The translations under genes were made by a program, and so were the position numbers. From Iris pallida (Eukaryota > Streptophyta > Magnoliopsida > Asparagales > Iridaceae), in assembly GCA_029216955.1 (NCBI GenBank), contig JANAVB010042239.1, positions 59,319-123,318 on the forward strand: a DNA stretch of 64,000 bases. The letters run 5' to 3'. The notes under the pieces were generated by a model. The model worked only from the letters and a program-made list of their open reading frames with translations. It was not told the origin of the DNA and did no database searches. Shown here one piece after another: positions 29,513 through 41,423 of the stretch. Position 1 is the stretch's first letter, and each line of letters starts with the position of its first letter.

Positions 29513-32500
29513 TCCTACGCAACTTACAAGAATTTCGTCCTCGAAATTTAGGATTAATAGGGTAGATATGGTTGAGGGATAGGAAGAGTTCGTCAATACC
29601 AAAATATAATTAAATTTTGGAGGAGACGAATAAAACGTCGTTCAACACCACCGTGCAATAGAAAATTGTGGAGTCGATATATACTAAAATATATCATGGT
29701 TATGGAATTGAATAAGGGTTGCCAGTGATGGTAACAAAATTTCGATAACCCAAATTGGAGAGTAATAATGAATTGAGTAGATCAAAGAGAATAATTTAGA
29801 CATTTGGGAGATGTGGTTCCTAGAGAGAAACAGGAGACTAATCGCCTCGATTGAGAGTTTGATTGAAGTGAATGATTAGAATCACTCTCGAGTGCTCAAG
29901 AATAATTTGAAGGACACGATAATAATTCTAGGATTGAGAAAATGAAGAGCAGTTAAAGGCGAAGGTACAGCCACAATAGTCGGTCGTTGGCTATCTACAT
30001 TTCGTGTATAATTAACCGATTGGGCAACCAAAGATGATACATTGAGTCTATCTAGCAAGTACAGTGCCTTGTCTTTCCAAAATAAGTAAAAGACAAGAAC
30101 AACAAAGGTTTGAAAGACGGTGTTATATATTGAGTATGAATTGCGGGGTTCATAGGCGGCGAAAATAATTCAAAAGAGAATTGCCAAGGCTGTCGTAGAT
30201 GAGACTCTAAGGCAGGTTTAACTATGTCTCCATCCAAATAGAATAATATATGAAAAGCGAACCAAAGTGAAATAGGTTGATCAGACCATCATGCACCGGT
30301 TCTGATTAGATAATATGTTAGTGGGTGCACCCAATAAAATATGTCATTATCAAGCTTGGTAAAGAAATAAGCTTGCAAAACTGAAGCTACATTAGCAGCA
30401 TGAGATAGTCAAAATATGAGCAAGGGAGGTACTAATGAAGGAAATTTTAAATAGTCCAAGATCTTTTAAAATCAAGTCTTGCCCGAAGTGTGGGCCTATA
30501 CAGTCGTCCTAGTGTTTTTTTATTTATGGCTCGGTAGACTAGATAAGGTAGGGTCCTCTGAATTTATAGTCTAAGTGAACTTACCAATGTGGCTCACAAG
30601 AAAAAAGGTTTGTTAGGTGGTGAGATATTCTACCCAACTTACAAGAGTTAAACTATTAGTATCATGGAACAATGGGCCAAACAATCAAGATAAAGTACAA
30701 ATTTAAGCATTTAAGGAATGTAGTATAACACAATCACATATCAGGTCGAAAGAATTGAGTCGAGGTTGAATCCCTATCCGTGGTCAAAAATATATCGGTA
30801 TCATGGTAAAGGTTGTTTAGACATTTCAACCAGAAAGTCATATTAAGAAAATGGTGTACAAGGAGACGTGTTTTGGTGGGACATGATATATCTACATGAA
30901 GGTAGGCTCGTCTAGGTCTTACATATGAAACTTGTTGGAAGAAAAAGTCTAGAGTTGTGCTCCAAATATCCAAGTCATGGTAAGGGACGCCAAAATATCT
31001 AAAATAGAAAGTGGGAGTTCATGAGGTGACAACTAATGCACAAAAATAAAGTAGATAAAGTTGAAGCATGAAGTAAACTCAATTAAGAATCCAGTAAAAT
31101 AATTTAGGAACACAATTCCGGAGAGAAGATAGTCTCCTAGATGAATACCGTTAAGGAACCATTAGATCATTATTCAAATTGCAAATGGGTTAGAAGGTTG
31201 CAATTAAAAGATCTAGAATTGAAGGAAGGTCGAGTAAGTCGAGGTGGAAATACAATCACATAGCTGGGTAGATGACTAACAACACTTGTGTATATACTAC
31301 TATCATGGTCATAAATGACATAGCAATTAGTGTGGAATACTCTGGAATTCATCCATCTTATTTGGACTCGCTTGGTTGTCCACCATTAAAACTTAACTCA
31401 AGTTTTTCTCCAAAAGTCTCTAAATAAAATTTTCAAAAATAACCACCCAAAATTTGTATTCACTCCAAGCCGTTCAAATTCATCATAAAAAATTTAAATC
31501 ACTTTCATAAATCTCAAAGCAACTTTATCACGTTACTACTAACCTTTTCCAAAATTAACGTTTAAATTCAACTATTTAACTCAAGGGTTTCTAATTTACG
31601 AATCCATAAAAATTTCACAATCAATCAAAATTTAACACTCTAAAATTTTTAAATAACTCATAATAAAACTCTTCACATATTAAAAGCAATCTCAAAGATT
31701 AAGCTCAATGCTCTCATCAATTTTAACTTCTATTCATGCTAAGTTATTCCAACAAAATCATAACTTTTAAATGGTAACTTCCTTTAATCAATCAAAATAA
31801 CTTTCCATCACATCCTTCAAAATTCTCCCAAAAAAATTTAATATTAGCAATCCCACATTAAACTTTTGATTCAAATAATCTTAACAGTCAAAATCTTTTT
31901 TTTTACCAAAAATCTAAATAGATTTGTAAATCCTCAATCATAGGACACCATTTAAAAAAAATTCTCAAAAATCGCTTTCATAACTTTCAAATATTTAAGC
32001 CAAAATTCACTTTCATTACTTCCACTTAAAATTTAAAATTTACTAAACACGAAAATCGCTAGTTGTACAACTCAAAATTAAATAATTCCTACGACCATTT
32101 TTAAAAGCTAAGATCATTTTCAAACCAAATTTATAATTGTTCGAAGGTGTATAACTATAATACAATAAATCATAAAAACTCAAAAATCAAATAAACTTTA
32201 GATTTGTTCAAAGATGTATATCTATCACCAAAAACTCATAAACATCACAACTCGAAAAGCAAATCAATTTTATACTTGTGCAAGGATGTATAACTATAAC
32301 CTAATAAATCATAAATATCAAATCTCAAAAAGCCAATCAATTTCTTAAATCAAGGGTATAAAGATTCTAGCTATTTTTTTTTCCTTCCTGTATTATCAAT
32401 CCTATGGTGTTTACTATTTAGAAATCTCAAGATTAAAACCTTCCTTGGTAGTATCCTACTTTACAGATTACTAATCATTAATTCACAAAAAGGCTTTTTA

Positions 32501-32815
32501 ACTCAATTAGAGTCTTGAATGTATTCCAATTGCCAATATAACCATTCTCGCCACGTGTTTGACCTATGAGCATATACTAGTGTAGTCATCTTCCTGGTTG
32601 ACACTAAGAACGAAAATAAGAATCAACGGTAGAAAGGAATCAAGCAAGTTGCAATTCAAGGAGGTCGATCGAGAGTTCGAAATATAAAGTCAAGGGAAGA
32701 GGTCAAGCTGTATGGATGAGATTCCTATAATTCTCATCCTATGTTGCAGGTTCACATCGGTACAATAACGTAACCGAAGTGACAAACTCGACCTGCATGG
32801 GCTACCACAAAAACA
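29513..32815 (-). other. E4 interior, no gene recognised
   Basis: 3.3 kb, AT-rich. At its left end, read on the minus strand, is the TTTCGAGGACGAAATTCT motif that lies near the 3' LTR of many plant chromoviruses. At its right end (about 32755-32810) is a leader shared with E5 and E8. Between them the longest frames are 60-79 codons without recognisable motifs. 31370-32500 is almost pure A/T with runs of 'AAAATTT'. I see no gag, protease, RT or integrase. Confidence 0.7.
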
Positions 32816-35800
32816 TGTAACGCTCCAGTCCTAAAATACGTAGGACTAGGTACATCGACATACCAGCTGTATACATACGAAGTATACTCCAATATATGGA
32901 AATCTCGTATGAATACAAAAGCTGTAAAATGCAGTAGAACCATAATAACTAAATCTCATCCACTAGATAAATAAATAATATGAAAGTAACTTTGAATTTG
33001 TCATGTATACAATCGTTGGGTGGAGACAAAGTCCACTACCAACTATCTCAAATAAAATGTACAAGAAGTGAGCGATAGAATAACGAGACGAACCAAGCGC
33101 AATCGTCTTCGAAAGAATGGAGAAGATCACGGCCTTGGCTAGAGCACCTGCAAAATCACAAAAGCACACACCTGGAGAGATAACCAGGTCCTCAGAGGGA
33201 CGTAACAAGATACAATAAACATGTCATAATAAACTGAATATATAACATGTCACAAACCGAAATAAGTGACAAGACGACAATAAGGTAATCTAACCGTACT
33301 ACAGTATTTATACAGTTAAGAACAAACCTCCAACGTATGGGCACTCTGGCTCAGTAGCAGTAATCTCAGGTATGGCCCATCAGGATACCAGGGACCTCAA
33401 AGCATAACATTCATCGAATGTCAGAGGCCAGCAGTAAATCAGTATCAGGATCCAGGACCGTATCTCCCGCAGAGATAACCGGCAATAGGGAAGTGCATAC
33501 TTGGCCCATACGTCAAGGAACTGTTCTTCCCACCCAATGCCTAACAAAGTCACATCCATGTCTCATTTACCTCTACTAACTGCAAAGTCTCCTAACATGC
33601 CTCTATTAGCAGTTAGCCTAACGCATGCGCATGGGGGATCAGCCCACACACAAGAAGCTCTACATGCTACTCATCTCACACATCCTCATGGTACAACTAT
33701 GTCAAGGTATATGCGATACAGTACAGACGGTAGTCTCTTAACTCTAAGTCCATATGCAGTCAAAGGATAATAACAAAGTATATCTAATATCACTGAGCAG
33801 ACAGTAAATCAGGAACAGTAAAAACTGAAAATAAATGAACAGTGATATGTAATAATATGCAACTGAATATAAACAGTATAATGGCAAGGTATCTTGCCTG
33901 AGGTTATGTGCAAAAGAGAATAATCCAGTAGCTCGAACTGACAAATAAATGAAGCAAGAAAAGCCAAATCTCGCAGATGACTCCGGATGCTGCAACAAAC
34001 ATCACGAACGAGTTTGGAATATAAGATATGCCTAGGAAACGCCTGTCCAAAAGTTAAATTCTGGAATAGGGGCAAAATCGTAATTTTGGGTCAAAACGAT
34101 GTCCGCCGTTGGACCCGCTTTGTACCGAAATGCGTGCCAGAACCTACGGTCTCTAAAGTCATCAAATATATGTCTACAAATTTGTTTTGATGAGACGAAC
34201 CCAACGGTATGTCCAATTTTGGATTCCGGTGGGCTGTGCACAAAATCGCCCGTTGAGTAGGATTGTGGGCCCGCCAAAATAGCGTCCGATCAACGGTCTC
34301 AGAACCGGACCAAACTTGGCTCACTGGACCAAAAAAATATTTCGAGTCCAATGGCACAATTTTCATCGCGATATGATGAGTGTGCACAAAGTTGTGACTT
34401 AATTTGCAAAGAGTCGATACGGGGTATCTCGACGGATACGTATTGATTTCGTCGCGCACATGCAACAAAATCGGGTTCCGTCAGTTCCCACACGTCGACA
34501 ACATCCATACGCACCTTTTGATGCGTATAGTGCGCGACCACGTCGCCCGGTTTGTCGGGACGGACGCCATATCGGAGTATTTTTCTAATTTTTGAAAACA
34601 GAATTTACAGTTTTTCGGAAAATTTTAACAACGTGTAACTTTCTACATACTAGATGAAAAGTGAATCTAAAAGGTGTGTTACAATCTCGATTAGGTTGTC
34701 TTTGACTGCCTTTAATTAGTTTTTACGAAAGCTTAATGGACAGCAAGAAAAGTGGCCGACAAGTTGGTATTTTACGACAGTTTTTAATATTCGGAAAAGT
34801 GGGTTTTTCTCCAACTTCGTCTCCATTTTTCGAGCAAGTTGGATGGCCACGTTGAATTCCACCTAGGGATCTCGAAGAGGGTCAAGTCTACTTTCCAGAA
34901 TATTTTACGGATCGAAAAGAGTTACGAGCAGAAAGTTACGTCATCAGGAAGTAGGGTACCTTAAGTGGGAAAACTGCTCCGTGGATGACGAAGGGCTGAC
35001 TTTCGATGCTCCGTTCGTCGCACACAAAGCTCCATCGCTGGTGAAACGAATTCGTAGGCGAAGAGGGTATGATCAGCCTCAACTTTCGTTTTGGAAGTTT
35101 AGGGTTTAGAGGCTTGTGCAAAAAGTTATAATTATAATAACTTGGGACAAAACCGAATACTAATACACTATTACTAATAACCCCCTTTGGAATTGCCCAC
35201 GGGTTGTGCTCCTACAGCAGCTAAAAAGGAGGGGAGGGGGCCCGCCCACTTATGTGGGTGGGTGGTTTTAATATTTTTTTTTTCTTTTTCCTTTTCTTTT
35301 CCTTTTCCTTTTTCTTTTCTTAACTAAAACCTCAATATATATATATATTTATATCTATATATATGTATATATCCATAAATACACCAAAAATCTATTTAAA
35401 AATTTAAATAGCAAATTAAATATTATCTACCCAATTATTTAATATATTTAAACATATCTACATATATATAAAATTCAAATCACAATACGTCAAATAACAA
35501 TAATATCTCTATAGAATAATCATCTTTATTAAATCTCCACTAATTTGAAATAAAGTTTAATATTATCTAACTATATATATGATGCATCTAAAATATATTT
35601 TTACATATATACACAAATTTAAATTGCCATAAAAGGCAACAATAATAATATCACATTAATATCAAATAATATCAACAATAATAAAATGTCTATTTATTTT
35701 CCAAAAAATAACTTTAGTAATAATAAAATAATAAAAATTGTTCCAACGTGTGAACTTTACCACACACCCTCATCCGGGTCCAGAAACATGTACAATATTA

Positions 35801-36291
35801 TAAAATATTATTTTATAATAAAATACCAATAATTGTACAAATATTTAAATAATTAGAAATAGTACATAAAATTCTAAAATAGTTTAGAAAATATTTCTAA
35901 GTACATAAAATATGTCTACATGACCACATTTGGTCACACTACCTGCTTACATGGGCTAAAATTAGTTTGGGCCCAGTTCGGACTGAATTGGACAAATCGG
36001 GTCATCTAAAATCAATATATAAAATAATATTTCATTAAATACTTTAAATAAGTAAATTCACAATTTGGTCAGGTTTTCCTAGTTTGGACATCACCAGGGC
36101 TAGGCTTTCCCGGCATGACTGGTACACTAGTCAAGGCACACTGTTACATCTTCTGTGCCAAAATTCATGTTAGTCTCGTGTTCCAAAATTCAACAATGGC
36201 TAAGGTCATTGTAAAAACCATAAATTGTATAAATTCATTTTTAAGTCCAATAAAATTAAAAAAATAATTAAAAAAATTAGGGGGTTTTACA
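32816..36291 (-). repeat. E4 5' LTR (right copy)
   Basis: 3476 bp, same ends as the left copy; scattered substitutions and a few small indels only. Confidence 0.93.
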
Positions 36292-36296
36292 TTAAG
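36292..36296. repeat. Target-site duplication of E4, right copy (TTAAG)
   Basis: Matches 26027-26031. In the uninterrupted right LTR of E5 the sequence has a single TTAAG at the corresponding place (about 43155-43159). Confidence 0.93.
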
Positions 36297-37784
36297 TATC
36301 ATGATTTAGCCTACATATTATTTAGTGCCTGTTATTTCCATTCTAATTCATCTACATGTGTAACTACATCCGTACAATGTGGAATACTGATTGTGATAGG
36401 ATTTAGGATTCAATTTTGATTTTTGATATGGGATGGACTGTTGGTATTGACTGATACACTGTCACATTCCTGCACTATCGAATCTGAGAATTACTTGTGT
36501 GAAATCTGAGAACTGAATTCTTTTCTCCATTGAATCGTCTTCCTATTAAACTGAATGTTACACACACATTACTGATTTTTCCTGTTTTCTCACATTCCTG
36601 TTTTCTTAAATTCCTGAAAACTGAAACTGAGATAATTTCATGTTTTCTCACATTGCCTCAACATGTTACACACACACACACATTACTGATTTTTCCAGTT
36701 TTACTTCTCTCACACTATCACATACACACACATATGAATTCCCACACACTTTTCCTTAACTGTAAACTATTTTTATTTTCCTGTACACATACACACACAT
36801 TGCTATATACACACCACACCCTCTCACACCCTTAGCCCCCTCTCACAAATAACCCACTGATAACAGCAGCTATATGCTGCCATATACCAGTCCATTCATG
36901 CCCCATTTAACCACTCTAAAATAGCCCCATAACATGCCTCTAAACCAGTCCAATAATAGCCTATATTCAGTCCCTTAAACACAGCCTTGTATCAGCTATT
37001 TGCAGGCTCCTAAACCAGTCCCTACAACCAGCTATACAAGCTGTCCTAAACAGTCCCTTACCTGTCCCAATCCAGCTGAAATAGCAGTCCTAAACCAGCC
37101 TGTGTACACCCCACTTTGGACAGCCCAAACCACTCCATCCAGTCCCATTTTCAGCCTCAAATTAGCCCATGGTTCTGTCCCTCTCCCATATGTTAACCCC
37201 CTATATAGGTTCACTTGGGTTGTATAACTGTCATGTAGGTTTCATTTCCCTGGAACCCAATTCCTGAGATGATAGTTCACTGTTATGGGTTGTTATGAAC
37301 TGTCAAGAGGGAATTAGATTCATTTATGTGAATTGTTTTGAAATTTGTTTATTGAACTGTCATTTGGTTCTAGTTATAAACTGTCAATGTGATTTCTTTG
37401 TGATACTCACTATTCCTATATAACATTATCACTTTCCTATCACTCGTGCACCTCACATGTGACCCTCACATGTCTCTCTCAATATCACCCTATATACATA
37501 TATATATGAACCCCTATATGTGATGTTAACATATAGCCTATAATTATATGAATGTGTGTTAAATATATTTAGTTAGATATAATTGATATGTGTGATCTAT
37601 GTATGATATAGCTATGACTAATAGCCTATATACAGGGCACATAGCCTGTGGCTCATTGCTTGTGTGTGTGGTTTGAATGCCATTATAGGTGTGCAGTTGG
37701 CTTGTATAGCCTTGGGATTAATGTAGAGTGCTAGCCTAGGCTTGGTTAGGCCTAGTGAGACTTATTAGACTTGTTTGGCTTAGG

Positions 37785-37852
37785 CTTGACAAAGTTTGAC
37801 CAGTCTAGTTGACTAGAGTTGACCGAGAGTTGACTTTAGTCTAGTTTGACCT
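37785..37852 (+). promoter_or_regulatory. TTGAC (W-box-like) cluster in E5 left LTR
   Basis: Six TTGAC cores in under 70 bp, several as TTGACC/T, the core bound by WRKY factors. The equivalent cluster in the right LTR is at about 44886-44952. About 640 bp upstream of the TATA box. Confidence 0.5.
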
Positions 37853-38482
37853 AGACAGTATACAGACGCATCGTAGATTACATTTATCATCCCCTGTATA
37901 CATCTTGACTTGTGTTGCTCTAACTAGGAGTCAGGTACCTCATCTCGGACAGTACATTTACTTCAGACATTCAGATACCAGGCGAGTACATTCTGTGAGC
38001 ATTTCATAACTTGCTTAGAATTATATTCCTGCTCTAGTTTACCTTATTTGATGCTGTCACGATATTATCACGGATTGGTACTGTATGGATCCCTACATTG
38101 AGATGTTATCCCCCTGGGGAGCATCGGATACATTATGTCATGTGTTTCGTATATATCATGTAATCCTCGCTCTCATGTTATTCATGTTTCTCATGTGCTT
38201 CATACTCGTTCTTGCATGCTCGTGTACTCTCATGTGCTCTCATGAATCGGTCATGTTTTCCATGTATCTCATGTATAACCTATATTACATGTGCACTCAT
38301 TTATGAGCCTTCATGTGAATTTTATATGCACCCATTTATGGGCCCCCATATGAACTTCATGTGCACTCATGTATGAGCTCTCATCTATACTTCATGTGCA
38401 CCCATTTATGGGCTTCATGTGAAAACCATGTACGTAACATAACTTGTTTGGATCCTTGTGTATTGATTGGGGTATGGGGGAG

Positions 38483-38491
38483 TATAAATAG
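38483..38491 (+). promoter_or_regulatory. TATA box of E5 left LTR
   Basis: TATAAATAG, repeated at 45585-45593 in the right LTR. It would start transcription about 735 bp before the LTR end, so U3 makes up about 4 kb of the LTR. Confidence 0.65.
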
Positions 38492-39247
38492 TCATGTGAA
38501 CAATTCCAAAGTAGTATAGCCATGTGCGCCTCTTTAGTATAGTCATGTGCAAATCCAACCGTTCACATGTCGACTTTGTACTCTAAATCACTAGTCACTG
38601 GTAGCTTTCTACTTATAGTAGATATTTCTATTACAGTTCTCTCTCTGTTTACATCATGTACTTTCTTTCAGTTTCATGTATCGTACTCTTTTGCATGTTT
38701 ATATTCTCTAACCCGTTATGATCTGCGTGAGATATATTGTGCTCGCTCCCGTCCTGACTGGACCTGTTGAAAATTTTACAAAGGATGGTGAGGAACCCTG
38801 CACCCCTTACTTTGGAGCTTACCTAGATGACACTCGCGACCTGGACCCCTAGGGAGGTTCAGGCAGCTGCTGAGGATGACCCCTTTCTTAGTATAGATAG
38901 CTTAGACTCTTACTTGTCTTTCTCATTGATACATTATTGTATATATTGAGAGTTGTTTCTTTTGGATGTTTGTGGAGATGTATCATAGACACTTAGTTTT
39001 TATCTGGATTGTACCTTTGTAGATTTTCTTCTGTTCATATCTATCTATCTATCTTTATCGTATTCTACCTTAGATGTGATTGAGACTGTATTGCTATGTC
39101 ACCTCCATTCGGAGTGTATATACTGTACAGGTACCTTATATATATTGTTAGATGATTGACCTAGGACAGCATTCTACCGTCGATACTTCGACGTAGGCTA
39201 GGCGCTGTTACGTACTTGTACACTCACAGTGGGTGCGGGTCGTGATA

Positions 39248-39484
39248 CATTTTTAGTGGTGGCCCATGCAGGTCGAGTTTGTGTAGTGGTATTCGAACTA
39301 GAGCACCACTACAGCCTGCAGTAGGATTAGGATTATTTTTGAGGTACTCAATCACATTAGGAAAAACTCTTAACTGGATTCCTGCCGTCTAAATTCCCGT
39401 TGAAGATTGCTTCCTTAAATAACTGTCCCCCTTGAATTATTGTTTCTATCTCAGTATTGATTCCTTGTTTGATCTGTCTTCAGG
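39248..39484 (+). other. E5 leader with possible PBS
   Basis: Directly after the LTR is a segment (GTGGCCCATGCAGGTCGAG, about 39257-39277) shared with E4 and E8. At 39287-39304 TGGTATTCGAACTAGAGC resembles the tRNA-Met-type PBS (TGGTATCAGAGC) used by Tekay/Del elements, with an altered middle. No coding sequence before the gag ATG at 39485. Confidence 0.45.
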
Positions 39485-40920
39485 ATGGTGATCGAGACAC
39501 GATCGCATTGCTCTGGCCCAGCAGACGCTGGTGAGAGGACTACCACCCCTCGCCCGATTATGGACGCTGGGACCACAGCACCCACTATTTTTGCTCATAT
39601 AGGAGCTTCTGCAGCTTTTGGGAGTGCACCTCCACCTGTCCGGAGGTCTTCCCCCGTCATTCCAGATATGTATCAGCAGCAGTTACCTTCAGGGACAATA
39701 GATGCGGCTCAGATGTTTGCCCTTTTCCAGCGATTCTTGGAGTCTTAGCAGCAGATACAGCAGAGCCAGTTTGCTGATATCCGACAGAGCATACAAGATA
39801 CTCACCAGTTGGTCAGGACGACAGTAGAGCTGGTGGCTGCTCAGCCACAGGGAGGCCAGATGCAGCCGTATCAGCCAAGGACTCCAGACATCCAATCCTT
39901 TAAGAAGATGGGACCCCAAAACTTCAATGGTACAGAGGGCATCATATACGCTGACGATTGGATAGAGCACATTGAGGAGATATTCCAATTGGCACAGATA
40001 CTAACAGGATTACAGATCGAGGCAGCCGCAAGTCAGATGCAGGACTTGGCCCATACCTGGTACCAGACGGACCCGAGGGTTGGTACAGCCGGTCAGACTT
40101 GGGCAGCGTTTAAGAAACTATTCAAGGAGAAATTCTTTCCCGACACAGCACTCCGTGCTTTGGAGGCACAGTTCGAGAGTTTGGTTCAGGGGAACCAGAC
40201 AGTTGAGGAGTATGCTGGAGAGTTTAGCCGTTTGAGCAAATTTGTTGAGGATCTTACTGAGACCGGGAAGACGATGAGGTTCCACAGGGGTTTGATCAAA
40301 GAGATCAAGTCATATACCAAGAGCGACCGCGATGCCACTTTTGAGCAGATTCTGGTTGGAGCCAGGACAGCCGAGGACGATCTTGGACTGAAGGAGAAGA
40401 GGATGCGAGACACTCAGGGAGCTAGTGGCAGTGCGGGCCCGGCTAAGAGGCCCCACCTACAGATTCAGCAGCAGTATCCGCAGGAGATGCCACCCCTACA
40501 GTTTCAGCAGCAGTATCAGCAGCAGAGGGCCTACCTTCAGCAGCGGCAGTTTCAGGACCGTGTACCCTTTCAGCAGGCACAGTAGCCATAGAGGCAGCAG
40601 GCCCCGAAACAGCAGCTAGTTATTATCTGCCCCTTTTGTAAGAGACCAGGGCATGGTTGGGGCGAATGCCGGAAGAGGCTGGACAGATGTTTGCTTTGTG
40701 GAAGATCAGATCATCGTCTGAGAGTGTCCCGAGTCATCGGGACAAATAGTTCAGGGAGCAGGAGCTAGGGCTCCGGTAGGCCAGCAGAAGGGATTACCCT
40801 TACCGACTCAGCAGCAGACGTACATGCAGCATCAGCAGCAGGCCAGGGGAGGCCAGCAGGAGCAAGCTTTCGTCAGGACAGTCGAGGATGCTCAGGCCGT
40901 TGGAGATCTAGTTGCAGGTT
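39485..40920 (+). pseudogene. E5 gag (chromovirus Tekay/Del type, stops present)
   Basis: Starts at ATG 39485. The first 87 codons are Ala/Pro-rich, then comes a TAG (39746) in a Gln-rich stretch. The gag core follows: 'FNGTEGIIYADDWIEHIEEIF', 'WAAFKKLFKEKFFP' and 'QGNQTVEEYAGEFSRLSKF'. A long Gln-rich tail with two TAGs (40583 and 40589) leads to a CCHC zinc knuckle (CPFCKRPGHGWGEC, about 40630) and a second one (CLLCGRSDH). A frameshift occurs near 40718. It ends in the gag/protease connector 'AFVRTVEDAQAVGDLVAG', so pol was removed exactly where protease would begin. All three stops fit CAG to TAG. Confidence 0.85.
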
Positions 40921-41423
40921 CCGTTCTCTTGATTCAAATTCTGCGATTGCCTCTTATAACAGCCTTGGAAATTCGATTCCCTTTGTTCCTTGATAATTTA
41001 TCAATTTTGTCCTGTTGTTCTTGTGTTATGTTTGATTTTCTTCTGAGATGAATCATATGGGCTAGGTCATCCAGTTATGGAATTTAGAATCTTCGATAGT
41101 CGTGTTAGCTGGCATAGTGAGGACATATAGTCAGATTTAGGATGTATTTCTTGGGTGTAGAAATTTAAGGTTTTCGCTGCCAAGCATGCGGCAATGCAAA
41201 AATTTTAAATACCATGATTCTAGGGGGATGTGACTTAGTCGAGGACTCTGTGATTATCGTAGCCTTGCTCACTAGCACGACGAAGATTTCGAGTATCATG
41301 ATTTTGGACAGACGTATATGATTATCTGACAGTATGTTTGAGACTTTGATTGTGGGGTGTTTGACCTAAAAGACTACTACCATTTTAATTTCGAGGACGA
41401 AATTTTTCTAAGGTGGGTAGACT
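40921..41423 (+). other. E5 3' untranslated tail and polypurine tract
   Basis: No coding signal. At 41384-41420 it carries TTTCGAGGACGAAATTTTTC and AAGGTGGGTAG, the conserved 3' end and polypurine tract of plant chromoviruses, directly before the right LTR. Confidence 0.7.

Larger units (their letters stand above)
26032..36291 (-). mobile_element. E4: non-coding LTR element with 3.5-kb LTRs (LARD-like)
   Basis: LTRs 26032-29512 and 32816-36291 have TG...CA ends and a perfect TTAAG duplication (26027-26031 and 36292-36296). The orientation is minus: the interior next to the left LTR carries the chromovirus-type 3' motif TTTCGAGGACGAAATT (29535-29550), and the leader shared with E5 and E8 sits beside the right LTR. 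The 3.3-kb interior is AT-rich and I find no gag or pol. It is a large non-autonomous derivative inserted in E5's left LTR. Confidence 0.85.
36297..39247 (+). repeat. E5 left LTR, part 2
   Basis: Continues the left LTR after E4 and aligns with 43160-46343. Contains CA-rich microsatellite (36660-36840), a 'CAGTCC..AAACC' degenerate repeat (36890-37110), a TTGAC cluster (37785-37852), CATGT-rich repeats (38130-38430) and a TATA box at 38483-38491. Confidence 0.9.
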
